DNA of 64,000 bases, taken from assembly GCA_046483385.1 (NCBI GenBank), contig JAWODG010000152.1:1-64000 (forward strand), given 5' to 3'. Positions 8,448-16,470 of the stretch are shown piece by piece. This stretch comes from B1Sed10-231 sp046483385 (GTDB lineage: Bacteria; Planctomycetota; Brocadiia; SM23-32). A program made the position numbers and the translations under genes. How positions within the stretch are numbered: the stretch's first letter is position 1; each line of letters begins with the position of its first letter. Under the pieces are notes generated by a model. It worked only from the letters and a program-made list of their open reading frames with translations, ran no database searches and was not told the DNA's origin.

Positions 8448-9740
8448 TCAACCGTAGTCGTCGTGCGGCACGATGCGCGTGAAATCGCCCGTGCGCGCCG
8501 CTTCCAGCACGGAACCCATGTAGCGGTCCACCTCTCCCGGCTTCATCGGGATGGGCATGCCCTGCAGCTTGGACGCCAGCGACGGGTCCTTGGCCGCCGT
8601 CAGCATCCGCTCCACGTGCTCGTCGCCGAAGCCGTCGACCGCATCCAGTTTCGTGGGGAATCCCACGTCTTCCGCCAGCCGCGCCATCGCCCGGCCCACA
8701 ACCGTGCCCAGCTCCGTGCCCGGCAGCCTCTTCAGGTTGACCGCGTCGTCGATGTGCCCGTGCCTCTGGTAGATGTCGCCCACCACCAGCAGACGGTCCT
8801 GTATGGCCGGCGCGAAAAAGGCCGTGTAGTACGGCAGCAGCAGCGCCGTGGCCTGCCCGTGGTCCATCACGTCAACCAGCGAGAAGCTGTTCAGGTGCGG
8901 ACCGTTGGTGCTGCCGACCATGATGGCGTAGCCGCCCAGGTCGGTGCCCAGCCCGATGTCCTCGCGGGCGCCCTCGTCCTCCGGCTCTTCCACCGCGCCC
9001 GGCAGAGCGCCGATGATCAGCTCCAGCCCGGTCGGCCCGACCTCCGCGACCGTGTCCACCCGTGGGTGAGTGTCCGGCACGCCGAAGTAGACCTCCAGCA
9101 GGTGGCAGATGCCGTCGAACGCGCCCACCTTGGTGAACTTCTCGGGCATAGTCAGCGTGGCCAGGTAGTCGAACACGGCCACCGGAGGCACGACGGCCTC
9201 GTCGATGAACAGCTTCTTCTGCATGGTGGCCATGTTGGTGATGTTGGCGTATTTGGTCAGGTGGGCGGCCGAGGCGCTGGCGGTCTGCACGGCCATCATC
9301 GGCAGAAGCTCCTGCCCGCTGGCCTCCAGTTTCTGGGTAACCTTATCCACGCCGTAATAGGCCTCGCACGTGCCCCCCAGCGAGGCCAGGGTAACCGAGC
9401 CTTTTGCGGCGTCGATGAGGCTGCCGCCTCCCAGTCCGACGACCGCGCCGGGGTCGGCGGCCAGTATCTCGTCGCGGACCCGCTCGACGTCCTCGACCGG
9501 GGAATTGGGGGCCGCGCCCAGACACTCCCCTACGATATTCAGTCCCGCTGCGTCGAAGGCGGCCTTCAGGCCGTCCAGCATGCCGTTCTCCTCGCAGGAG
9601 CGGCCGCGGACGATCAGGAAGTCCTGCCCGATGCGGCCGGCCAGATCCCCCGACTGCTCGATGGCGCCCGGGCCGAACGCGTAGGAATCACCCTTGAAAT
9701 CACGTATAAGCTCTCGTGCCTTCGCTCGCAGGTCGGCCAT
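8448..9740 (-). CDS. Iron-containing alcohol dehydrogenase
   Basis: 430 residues from MADLRAKARE, with GGGAGG-type ribosome site GGGAGGTG upstream. GLGGGSLIDAAKG is the NAD(P)-binding GGGS motif of the group III iron-dependent alcohol dehydrogenases; conserved Asp/His ligands occur around GICHLLEVYFG and DHGQATALLLPYY. The enzyme oxidises alcohols or reduces aldehydes and ketones with NAD(P)H. It lies 68 bases upstream of the hemerythrin-like gene on the same strand, so alcohol dehydrogenase, hemerythrin and dehydratase may form one unit. Upstream in-frame codons reaching 9899 look non-coding. Confidence 0.88.
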   Translation of the reverse strand: MADLRAKARELIRDFKGDSYAFGPGAIEQSGDLAGRIGQDFLIVRGRSCEENGMLDGLKAAFDAAGLNIVGECLGAAPNSPVEDVERVRDEILAADPGAVVGLGGGSLIDAAKGSVTLASLGGTCEAYYGVDKVTQKLEASGQELLPMMAVQTASASAAHLTKYANITNMATMQKKLFIDEAVVPPVAVFDYLATLTMPEKFTKVGAFDGICHLLEVYFGVPDTHPRVDTVAEVGPTGLELIIGALPGAVEEPEDEGAREDIGLGTDLGGYAIMVGSTNGPHLNSFSLVDVMDHGQATALLLPYYTAFFAPAIQDRLLVVGDIYQRHGHIDDAVNLKRLPGTELGTVVGRAMARLAEDVGFPTKLDAVDGFGDEHVERMLTAAKDPSLASKLQGMPIPMKPGEVDRYMGSVLEAARTGDFTRIVPHDDYG

Positions 9741-9780
9741 CACACACCTCCCATCTGAAGATTCCCTCACAGGCTCGAAA

Positions 9781-9809
9781 GGTCTATTTTTCCACACCGG
9801 GGGAGACAA
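9781..9809 (-). promoter_or_regulatory. Possible sigma-70 promoter of the alcohol dehydrogenase gene
   Basis: On the minus strand TTGTCT (9809-9804) and TAGACC (9786-9781) are separated by 17 bases, 41 bases before the start codon. The -35 matches 4 of 6 and the -10 matches 3 of 6 consensus bases. No other signal stands out in this gap. Confidence 0.3.
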
Positions 9810-9948
9810 CGCAACGCGGGCCGACCGATCCCGCACGCCGCCCACTGAAGGGCTCGGCCGACTGCACCTCAGCCTATCACAATCATGGACGACTTCCACC
9901 GGCCATCATGAGCAGTCCCCATCCTCCCGGCCCGCGGGAAGAATGGCC

Positions 9949-9990
9949 AAAAGAAAAAGCACCACCCGCGCTTGTTAGCGCGGGTGGTGC
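9949..9990 (-). terminator. Rho-independent terminator of the OmpH-like gene
   Basis: A perfect 13-bp stem, 9959-9971 pairing with 9978-9990 (GCACCACCCGCGC on one arm), has a 6-base loop TTGTTA. On the minus strand it is followed by TTTTTCTTTT (9958-9949). It begins 19 bases after the stop of the minus-strand gene at 10009 and is the clearest terminator in the window. Confidence 0.9.
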
Positions 9991-10008
9991 CCGGAAGTCA
10001 ACGCATCG

Positions 10009-10527
10009 TCAGCGTCTGGGCAACTGCGGGCGCTGCTGCGGACGAGGCGATTGTTCGCCCTCCTCTGCCGCAGCCCCCTCAAAGGCCTTGATCAGGTGCT
10101 CGGAGACGTCCACTGTCTCGACGTCTTCGGCCGTGTAGGCAATCTCAACGGCGACAACCTTCACGTCCGCGGCCTCGGCGGCCTCCGGCAATGCCTCCTG
10201 GACGTCGCTCTGGAACTGCTGGATGATCTGGGCCTGTTGCTGGGATATCTGTTGCTGGATCTGAGCCCTGGTCTGCTGATCAGCGCCCTCCACTTGCTGC
10301 TGAGCTTCCTGCACGGCGTTCATAAGTCGAGCGTGTCCGGGATGACTCTGGAACACGGCTTCAGCGTTATAGGTCCCCACTTTCAGGGTTGCCTCCTGCT
10401 CCGACTGTTCAGCCTCCTGCGGAAGCTCGATCTGCTGCGCACCGGCCTGATGGACAAAACTTACTACGAGCCCCAGCACAACGGCGAGTGCCAGGGCTAT
10501 TTTATACCACTTACTACGGGCAATCAT
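10009..10527 (-). CDS. OmpH/Skp-like exported protein, Gln-rich coiled coil
   Basis: 172 residues. Positively charged MIARSKWYK, a hydrophobic core (ALALAVVLGLVVSF) and a cut near AGAQQ form a signal peptide. The mature part begins with KVGTYNAEAVFQSHPG, like the VDxxxVFxxxP beta-strand that opens OmpH/Skp chaperones, then a long Gln-rich helix (AQQQVEGADQQTRAQIQQQI) and a second strand VKVVAVEIAYTA. Skp-type proteins hold outer-membrane proteins in the periplasm. The central helix is shorter than usual. Start at ATG 10527 with GGAGG five bases upstream. The C-terminus is Pro/Arg-rich. The function is inferred from this pattern only. Confidence 0.6.
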   Translation of the reverse strand: MIARSKWYKIALALAVVLGLVVSFVHQAGAQQIELPQEAEQSEQEATLKVGTYNAEAVFQSHPGHARLMNAVQEAQQQVEGADQQTRAQIQQQISQQQAQIIQQFQSDVQEALPEAAEAADVKVVAVEIAYTAEDVETVDVSEHLIKAFEGAAAEEGEQSPRPQQRPQLPRR

Positions 10528-10598
10528 TCGGTCCTCCACGGTTGAACCTGAGTGCTCGATCAGACGTCATGGAGCGGAAGAAGTATTGAGGCCGCCGC

Positions 10599-10880
10599 TC
10601 ACTCCGGCCACGCTTCAGTTTCACCCCCACCCGGCTGCGCCGGTTCGGCCTCTTCGGGCTCCGCGGGGGTCAAGGTCTCTTCTTGTTCTTCCTCAGCTTC
10701 CTCTTCTTCGGCGGGCGCCGGCCACGCCTCTCGCTCCGGAGCGACCTGCTCCCGCCGGGGCTGAGCCATTCCCGGAGCAGTCTCGCCCTCGTCCTCGCAC
10801 CCCACCAGGGAGACTGCGCCCATCAGCATAAGACCAGAAACGACAACTAAAGAAACTGCAATGTGGCTAATCCTCTTCAT
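10599..10880 (-). CDS. Small acidic lipoprotein, unknown function
   Basis: 93 residues. MKRISHIAVSLVVVSGLM and the lipobox SLVGC indicate a lipoprotein signal with the modified Cys at about residue 28. The mature region is almost entirely low-complexity Glu/Pro/Ala (AEEEEAEEEQEE) with no recognisable domain, as in surface or periplasmic tether peptides. A weak GGGAAA lies eight bases upstream of the ATG. It lies upstream of the OmpH-like gene on the same strand with a 71-base gap and may be co-transcribed. The frame is open further upstream, but those codons lack a plausible signal sequence. Confidence 0.62.
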   Translation of the reverse strand: MKRISHIAVSLVVVSGLMLMGAVSLVGCEDEGETAPGMAQPRREQVAPEREAWPAPAEEEEAEEEQEETLTPAEPEEAEPAQPGGGETEAWPE

Positions 10881-11369
10881 GGTGTTTCCCGAAATTTGTT
10901 TGAAGCTTTGCTCACGACCGAAACCAACTTCAGTGTCTTCCCCCCTGAGACGGAGGGTACCCGCGACGGCAACCTGTGCTTCCTGTGCGTTGGAGTACAC
11001 CTCCTTTCGCCGGAGCTTCGAGAAAACGGTATCGGAGGGGTCGGCATTGACCCGCTACTATTTTGGTGTATCAGCGTCGCGGAATGTTCCATCTCTTTCT
11101 GCTTCCCTCCGGGCTTCTCCACTCTCTGCGGTCTCGATTCGCAGCGATCGTGCCACGTGACAGATGACGTAGGATCTGCGAATAAAAAGGGGAAGACACA
11201 TAGCCGGAGGCGAGCCGACGGCCGGTCCGGGGACCTGCGATCCGGCGGTCGTTGCCTCTTCCAGCCGAGCGGGCAGGAACACAGCTCTCCCGAAGCATCT
11301 GCCGGGATATCTGTTTGCCCCGGACACGCGGGAAGGAGCCGGGCCCGTTGGACATCATCCATCAGGGTC
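10881..11369. other. Long intergenic region without a supported gene
   Basis: About 490 bases between the acidic lipoprotein start and the glycosidase 3' end. It is less GC-rich than its surroundings and probably holds the lipoprotein's promoter and leader. On the minus strand a strong Shine-Dalgarno-like AAAGGAGGTG lies near 11001-11010 but has no start codon at a usable distance except a GTG inside the motif itself. Frames here lack signal or domain features. Confidence 0.5.
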
Positions 11370-11417
11370 CGGGGGGTGCATACACGGCCACCCCCCGAAC
11401 AAACCCCGCTGTGCGGG
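11370..11417 (-). terminator. Tandem hairpins downstream of the large glycosidase
   Basis: Reading the minus strand after the stop at 11430: a short hairpin GCGGG/CCCGC (11405-11409, 11413-11417), then TTTGTT (11403-11398), then a hairpin with perfect 9-bp arms CGGGGGGTG/CACCCCCCG (11370-11378, 11389-11397). The short stem plus T-tract is a weak intrinsic terminator; the second stem may reinforce it. Confidence 0.4.
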
Positions 11418-11429
11418 TGGGGCCCCGCC

Positions 11430-14400
11430 TCAGCGCCGCACCTCGTAGTAATAGGTCGCGTAGCGGCCGTCGATGTCGAAGGTGTTGCCCTCGCGCTCGA
11501 CCTCCCGGTCGGTGGGGACGCCGTAGATGTCCACCACGCGGACCGATTCGATGGGCGGGCCGTCCAGTGTCAGAGTCGCCTGGACGGGCTCCATCATCAA
11601 CGGCGGGGAGCCGACATCCAGCAGCTCGGAGCCGTCCATGGAGTAGCGGGCACCCTTCTGTTTGTCGCGGGCCATGGCGGTGATGAGGATGTGCTCCGAC
11701 TCCGCGAGCGGCTTATCGTCCAGCGGGGTGAAGAGCAGGCTCACGAACGGCGTCCGCACGTCCGCTTCCAGGGCGGGCAGCTCGAAGCTGCGGCCGCCCG
11801 CGAACCCGATGATGCCCTGTGTCTTGTCGGAGCGGACCGTCACCACCTTCTTGCCATAGTCCCAGACCAGGTCGCCGGTCATGCTCTCGACCACGGCCTG
11901 CTGCTTATCCCAGTAGCGGTCCCAGTCCACCTTTTCTGGCGGATCGACCTCCTCATCGATCTTGAGTGTAACCCGCCCGATGGCCAGCACCTCCTTCGGC
12001 GTGGCCAGGTTGCCGGTCAGCTCCTTCTGGTCGTAGCCCCCGCCGGTGAAATCCTGATTCAGCGCGTCAATGCCCTGGAAGATATCTTCCAGCTTCAACC
12101 GTCGCGCCGCGGCCGGAGGCGCCTGCTCGATGTGGTTGTTGTGGATGGAGAAAGCAAGAGCCGGGAACTGCCCCAGGTAGTGGGGCGTTTCGGTCACGTA
12201 GGAACGCAGACGGGGCCAGCCGCTGCCGAAACGCGGCGTGCTGCCGGCGAAGTGGGTGGAGGCGTCCCAGCCCTGCAACCCCATGCCGTAGAAGGCGAAC
12301 AGAGGCGCGGCCTCCGCCTTCCACTGGTTCGGCGGCAATTGCGTCCACTCGGTCTTCATGAACGGCTTGTCGTCCACCTGGTACATGCCGGTGGAAAGTA
12401 TCCGGCTTCCGGGCACGGGCATGTGGGATTCGTTGTTGACCTCGCCGGCCTCGATGTTGTGCCCTCCGGCGCCGCCACCGAAGTAGTTATGACGGCTGAT
12501 GACCGTTTGGGCGTCGTCGGCCCAGATGTTGGCGGGGTCAGCCGCCGGCCCTCCCGCGCGCCAGGCGGTCGAGATGGTGCAGCCTTTGTAGCCGAGTTCC
12601 CGCAGGCGCCGTTCACGCTGCTCGTAGAAGGAACGCTGGGTCTCGGCCAGAAAACGGATGAAATCACCCATCCGTTGCCGCTCACGCGGGCGGACGTTTT
12701 CGCCGATAATGGGGCCTTCGGCGCCCATCTGCCAGGCGCCGTAGATGTCCATGTTCTCGTTATCGACGGAGTCGCCCGAACGCATCCCGTCGCCCCAGGC
12801 CTCCCGCAGTGCTTCGTCGCTACCGTAGCGCTCTTGCAGCCATTCGGCCCATTTGCGCTTCAAGATGGCCGTGTGACGGGGCATCTCATCGCCGGCAGCC
12901 AGCGTATTGAGCGGGCTGTGGAAGAAAATGCAGTCTTCGTTGTGCGTCTCAACAATAGCCAGCGCCGGTTCATCGATGTAGCGGTTGCCCGTGTACGGAT
13001 TCTCGTGCAGCAACAGGGTCTCGAGCCATTCCCATTGCGCATCCTGCAGTTGAGGCATGAGGTTGACCACGCCGCTCGTGCTTTTGCCCGCGCCCCGGTC
13101 CGGCAGTTCCTTGTAGAGCTCCTGCGGGTAGCCGTCTTCGGGCGTGATGATGTGGGGATAGAAGCAGGACCAGCACATGTAGATGCCGTTTTCCTTCAAG
13201 ATGGCAAACCACCTGTCGAACTTGTCGAGGCGGTCCGGGTCCAACCGCCGCTCCCCGGTCTGCGGGTCGGTTTGCAGCAGGCCGACCTCATGCTGGACGG
13301 TGTGACGACGCACGAGGTTGATGCCGTATTTGACGTAGAAGCGGGCCTGCTGGCGCTGGAGTTCGGGGTTGGCAGCCGGGCTGGCGCAGGTGCCCCAGAA
13401 CTTCACCGGTTCCTCCGGCCGGTCGCTGAACACAAACCGGTCTCCATCTCTTTGCACAAAGCCGTGCTTCCCCGCGGGGATGCCGCTCCTTTGCTCAATG
13501 AGGGGGGTCATGTCGATGATGGAATCTTCGGAAAACTCATCGTCGCCGGGATAGAAGGGGAACCAGGTGTCCGGCCCGGCGTCCTCGGCCGGCTCTGGCT
13601 TGTCCAACCCACTGGGCGCCCAGGGAAAGCCGACAAACGTGAGGCAATCGATGCCGGTGTGGGCCTCGCCGTTTTCCGCCTCGACGCGAAAGGCTATCGA
13701 ATGCCTGCCGGCATCGAAGTCAAAAGAGCCGAGCCGCACCCACCCGATAGACCGGATGTCGATCCCCTGGCTAAGCAGGTTGTTCCGTTCCCGCACGTCG
13801 TCCAGCGGCACTGGCTCCCACGACCCACCGTCCAGCGCGCAGTACAGTGCCTTGTTGCGCGGGTTGAGCCGGAGCCAACCGGTGTACGTTCCGGCTTCCG
13901 GAATGGTGAAATGGTATTCGGCTGTGGCAGGATTGTCGGAGTCGTAATGGGCCAGCCAGTCCCCACCGCTCAGCAGTTCCCGGTTGACATTGCTGCCGCT
14001 GTACCAGCCATGCTGGTTGAAGTTGTGGCGCGCGGGCTTCTCGCCCTCGACCCATACGTAGGTCCCATCGCCCGCACCACCGGCGGGTGCATCGCCTCCA
14101 CTGGCGGCCCCGGCCTCAACTTCAGGCCTGGCGGTGCCGTCCGGCGTCCACGGGAAGTTCACCAGCGTAAGTGCGTCAATGCCGCCGTGGGACTCGCGCG
14201 GGCCCGCCTCCACCCGGATGGTCAAAACGTAGCGACCTGGTGATAGGTCACACTCCCCAACCTCGAACCAGCCTATCCGGCGGATGTCCACCCCTTCCTC
14301 CAGAACCGATGTCGCGTCCACGACGTTCTTGGGATCAAGCGTTTCTGAGAGGTGGTCTCGTATGGTGATCTCGTGTTCTATCTCGAAGGGATTGCACCGG

Positions 14401-14654
14401 AGCCAAAGGCTGTAGGTGCCGCCTTCCTCGACGCGGAAGAAATAATGTGCTTCCGCAGGATCGCTCTCGTCGTAGTGGCCCAGCCACTCGCCGCCGCTCA
14501 GCACGGACTTGTCCACCCCGCTGTTGGAATACCAGCCGTGCCGGTTGAAGCTGTGGGATGTGGCGTCCTCTCCCTCGATCCAGATGCTTTCGTCCGCCTG
14601 AACGGGCACGGCCAGAACCAGCAGTAACAGCACAACGGCCAGACACTTTTTCAT
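11430..14654 (-). CDS. Secreted multidomain glycoside hydrolase with two N-terminal sugar-binding-like repeats
   Basis: 1074 residues. A signal peptide (MKKCLAVVLLLLVLAVPVQA) precedes two homologous modules of about 160 residues (about 22-180 and 197-355), each opening WIEGE or WVEGE, then FNRHGWYS or FNQHGWYS, LSGGEWL or LSGGDWL, HYD, and GTY-x-x-WLR. The repeated beta-sandwich-like pattern suggests carbohydrate-binding modules. The remainder (about 365-1074) looks like a TIM-barrel glycosidase of clan A: MCWSCFYPHI, EPALAIVETHNED (candidate acid/base Glu in the T-H-N-E region), and MKTEWTQLPPN late in the barrel (candidate nucleophile). The family (GH5 or GH42-like) is uncertain. AGGGGAG precedes the ATG. 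It should act outside the cytoplasm on a polysaccharide. Confidence 0.75.
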   Translation of the reverse strand: MKKCLAVVLLLLVLAVPVQADESIWIEGEDATSHSFNRHGWYSNSGVDKSVLSGGEWLGHYDESDPAEAHYFFRVEEGGTYSLWLRCNPFEIEHEITIRDHLSETLDPKNVVDATSVLEEGVDIRRIGWFEVGECDLSPGRYVLTIRVEAGPRESHGGIDALTLVNFPWTPDGTARPEVEAGAASGGDAPAGGAGDGTYVWVEGEKPARHNFNQHGWYSGSNVNRELLSGGDWLAHYDSDNPATAEYHFTIPEAGTYTGWLRLNPRNKALYCALDGGSWEPVPLDDVRERNNLLSQGIDIRSIGWVRLGSFDFDAGRHSIAFRVEAENGEAHTGIDCLTFVGFPWAPSGLDKPEPAEDAGPDTWFPFYPGDDEFSEDSIIDMTPLIEQRSGIPAGKHGFVQRDGDRFVFSDRPEEPVKFWGTCASPAANPELQRQQARFYVKYGINLVRRHTVQHEVGLLQTDPQTGERRLDPDRLDKFDRWFAILKENGIYMCWSCFYPHIITPEDGYPQELYKELPDRGAGKSTSGVVNLMPQLQDAQWEWLETLLLHENPYTGNRYIDEPALAIVETHNEDCIFFHSPLNTLAAGDEMPRHTAILKRKWAEWLQERYGSDEALREAWGDGMRSGDSVDNENMDIYGAWQMGAEGPIIGENVRPRERQRMGDFIRFLAETQRSFYEQRERRLRELGYKGCTISTAWRAGGPAADPANIWADDAQTVISRHNYFGGGAGGHNIEAGEVNNESHMPVPGSRILSTGMYQVDDKPFMKTEWTQLPPNQWKAEAAPLFAFYGMGLQGWDASTHFAGSTPRFGSGWPRLRSYVTETPHYLGQFPALAFSIHNNHIEQAPPAAARRLKLEDIFQGIDALNQDFTGGGYDQKELTGNLATPKEVLAIGRVTLKIDEEVDPPEKVDWDRYWDKQQAVVESMTGDLVWDYGKKVVTVRSDKTQGIIGFAGGRSFELPALEADVRTPFVSLLFTPLDDKPLAESEHILITAMARDKQKGARYSMDGSELLDVGSPPLMMEPVQATLTLDGPPIESVRVVDIYGVPTDREVEREGNTFDIDGRYATYYYEVRR

Positions 14655-14731
14655 TGGAACTCCCCTGTGGACTCACCTATGGGCCGGGAAAGCTTCTCAA
14701 CGGTCCGCAGACCTCGCGACCTGCTTCAGCC

Positions 14732-14760
14732 ACAATAAATAGCGCGGTTCCCAATGTCAA
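14732..14760 (-). promoter_or_regulatory. Sigma-70 promoter of the large glycosidase
   Basis: On the minus strand a consensus -35 TTGACA (14760-14755) is followed after 17 bases by TATTGT (14737-14732). This would give a leader of about 70 bases before the ATG at 14654. It is back to back with the promoter at 14848-14876. Confidence 0.55.
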
Positions 14761-14847
14761 GGCGGACCGCGGCGGCGCCCGGCCCCGTACTGAGCGCCCG
14801 ACGGCCAGCGGCACACGGACGAACACGGACGACGGCGGCCCTCACGT

Positions 14848-14876
14848 TTGCCGCCCGCGGGGTCGGGTGGTATCCT
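14848..14876 (+). promoter_or_regulatory. Sigma-70 promoter of the second sulfatase
   Basis: TTGCCG (14848-14853), a 17-base spacer and TATCCT (14871-14876), 39 bases before the ATG at 14916. Each box matches 4 of 6 consensus bases. GGAGGA at 14900-14905 is the ribosome site. Confidence 0.45.
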
Positions 14877-14915
14877 CTCACGCTCACCCGCATCTTCTCG
14901 GAGGAAGCCTGACCC

Positions 14916-16463
14916 ATGGCCGACCAGCCGAACCTGCTTTTCATCATGACCGACCAGCAGCGCTACGACGCCGCCGGCGTCAACGGCAAAGAAGTCATCC
15001 AAACGCCGAACATGGACCGCATCGCCCGCTCCGGCGTCAACGTGCGGGATTACTTCACCAACTGCCCGGTCTGCGTGCCCAGCCGCTGCACCCTGTTCAC
15101 CGGCCGCTACCCCCACTCCCACCGCGTCCGGGAGAACCACAACCTGCTGGAGGCCGGCCGGGAGATCCACCTTTTTCGCGTGCTGAAGCACGCCGGGTAC
15201 TCCCTCGGTTACGTGGGCAAGAACCATCTGCTGGAAGACCCCGAGTGGGAGAACTTCGACTACACCGACGTCTGGGGCTACGACCACGAGATGGGGCCTG
15301 AGGAGCAAGAGACGCACAAGTTCGCCCGCAGCCGCCGCCACCCCATGCGCGAGATAGGCGTCTGGGCCGGCGCCACATTCCACGACCGGCCGCCGGAGTC
15401 CACCCGCCCCCACATCAAAGCCAGCTCCGCCATCGAGTTCCTGGAAGACCGTCCCGAGGACAAGCCGTTCTGCCTCTGCCTGTCCTTCTCCGACCCCCAC
15501 GCCCCCCACATCGCGCTGGAGAAGTACCGGGACATGTACCCGCTGGAGGAGATGGAGCTGCACCCCACGCGGGAGGGCGAATTGGAGGAAAAGGCCAACC
15601 GCTTCACCGTCAAGGAGCGCGCCTCCCATGCGGACGTCGCCACCGAGGAGCAGCGCCGCAACTTCATGGCCGTTTACTTCGGGATGATCTCCTGGGTGGA
15701 CGAGCAGATAGGGCGCGTGCTGGACCGGCTGGAGACCGAGGGTCTGCTGGAAAACACCATCGTCGTGTTCACCAGCGACCACGGGGAGTTCTGCTTCGAG
15801 CACGGCATGTGCAAGAAGGACCTGGTGCTGCTGGACAGCCTGCTGCACGTGCCGCTGTTCATATCGTGGCCCGCCGGACTGGAGCCGGGCGAGGTCGCCG
15901 GCACGCTGGCCGAGGAGGTGGACGTGATGCCCACGTTGCTCGAGATGATGGACATCGAAGTGCCATACGGTGTCCAGGGGACTTCGCTGGTGCCGTGCCT
16001 GCGGGGCGAGGCCGACCAGCACAAGAGCACCGTTTACGGCGAGATATGCCCGCCGTGGCTCTACAACCCGTATCCCGACTACGAGAGCTTCGTCGAATAC
16101 TGGAACGAGAACATGGAGGGCACGCCCATCTTCAACATCCCGGGCGACTACACGAAGATGGCGCGAGACGACCAGTACAAGTACGTCTGGTACGGCAGCG
16201 GCGAGGAGGAGTTTTACGACCTGCGGGAGGACCCCCACGAGTGGTTCAACCTGGCCGACGATCCGGACCACGCCGAGGCCAAACACCGGATGCGGGACCG
16301 CCTGTTCGAATGGCACGTGCGGACCGAGGACCCGCTTGACCCGCTGTCGATCCGGCAGCTTCAAGCCGAATACGACAACTGGATCAGCGGCGCGGTGAGC
16401 CCGGGTTCGATGGCGGGACCGTACTGGCTCGACCTCCGCTTCCATCCACCCGAGCGGGACTGA
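14916..16463 (+). CDS. Sulfatase, S1 type (second copy)
   Basis: 515 residues. LLFIMTDQQRYD at the N-terminus carries the metal-binding Asp, and CVPSRCTLFTG (residues 53-63) is the sulfatase signature with Cys53 the formylglycine precursor. TSDHGEFCFEHG forms the second metal site and YVGKNHLL a substrate-side Lys/His element. There is no signal peptide. GGAGGA sits ten bases before the ATG. The protein is only distantly similar to the sulfatase at 3726 beyond the motifs, so it probably has another substrate. It ends eight bases from the convergent kinase gene. Maturation of Cys53 needs an enzyme encoded elsewhere. Confidence 0.94.
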   Translation: MADQPNLLFIMTDQQRYDAAGVNGKEVIQTPNMDRIARSGVNVRDYFTNCPVCVPSRCTLFTGRYPHSHRVRENHNLLEAGREIHLFRVLKHAGYSLGYVGKNHLLEDPEWENFDYTDVWGYDHEMGPEEQETHKFARSRRHPMREIGVWAGATFHDRPPESTRPHIKASSAIEFLEDRPEDKPFCLCLSFSDPHAPHIALEKYRDMYPLEEMELHPTREGELEEKANRFTVKERASHADVATEEQRRNFMAVYFGMISWVDEQIGRVLDRLETEGLLENTIVVFTSDHGEFCFEHGMCKKDLVLLDSLLHVPLFISWPAGLEPGEVAGTLAEEVDVMPTLLEMMDIEVPYGVQGTSLVPCLRGEADQHKSTVYGEICPPWLYNPYPDYESFVEYWNENMEGTPIFNIPGDYTKMARDDQYKYVWYGSGEEEFYDLREDPHEWFNLADDPDHAEAKHRMRDRLFEWHVRTEDPLDPLSIRQLQAEYDNWISGAVSPGSMAGPYWLDLRFHPPERD

Positions 16464-16470
16464 CGTCCGT

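Noticed and set aside
10941..10965. CTGAGACGGAGGGTACCC resembling part of a TPP riboswitch
   Set aside because: Only one short block matches; the pairing partners and second conserved block are absent, and the orientation (plus strand) faces no gene start.
10995..11012. CACCTCCTTTC identical to part of the 16S rRNA 3' end
   Set aside because: Eleven bases only, with no rRNA sequence on either side; it is the complement of a Shine-Dalgarno motif on the minus strand.
10863..14243. Very long open frame on the plus strand, antisense to the secreted glycosidase
   Set aside because: Composition is Val/Gly/Arg/His-rich without domains, and the opposite strand encodes a complete signal-bearing enzyme with a ribosome site. 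It is a by-product of high GC content.
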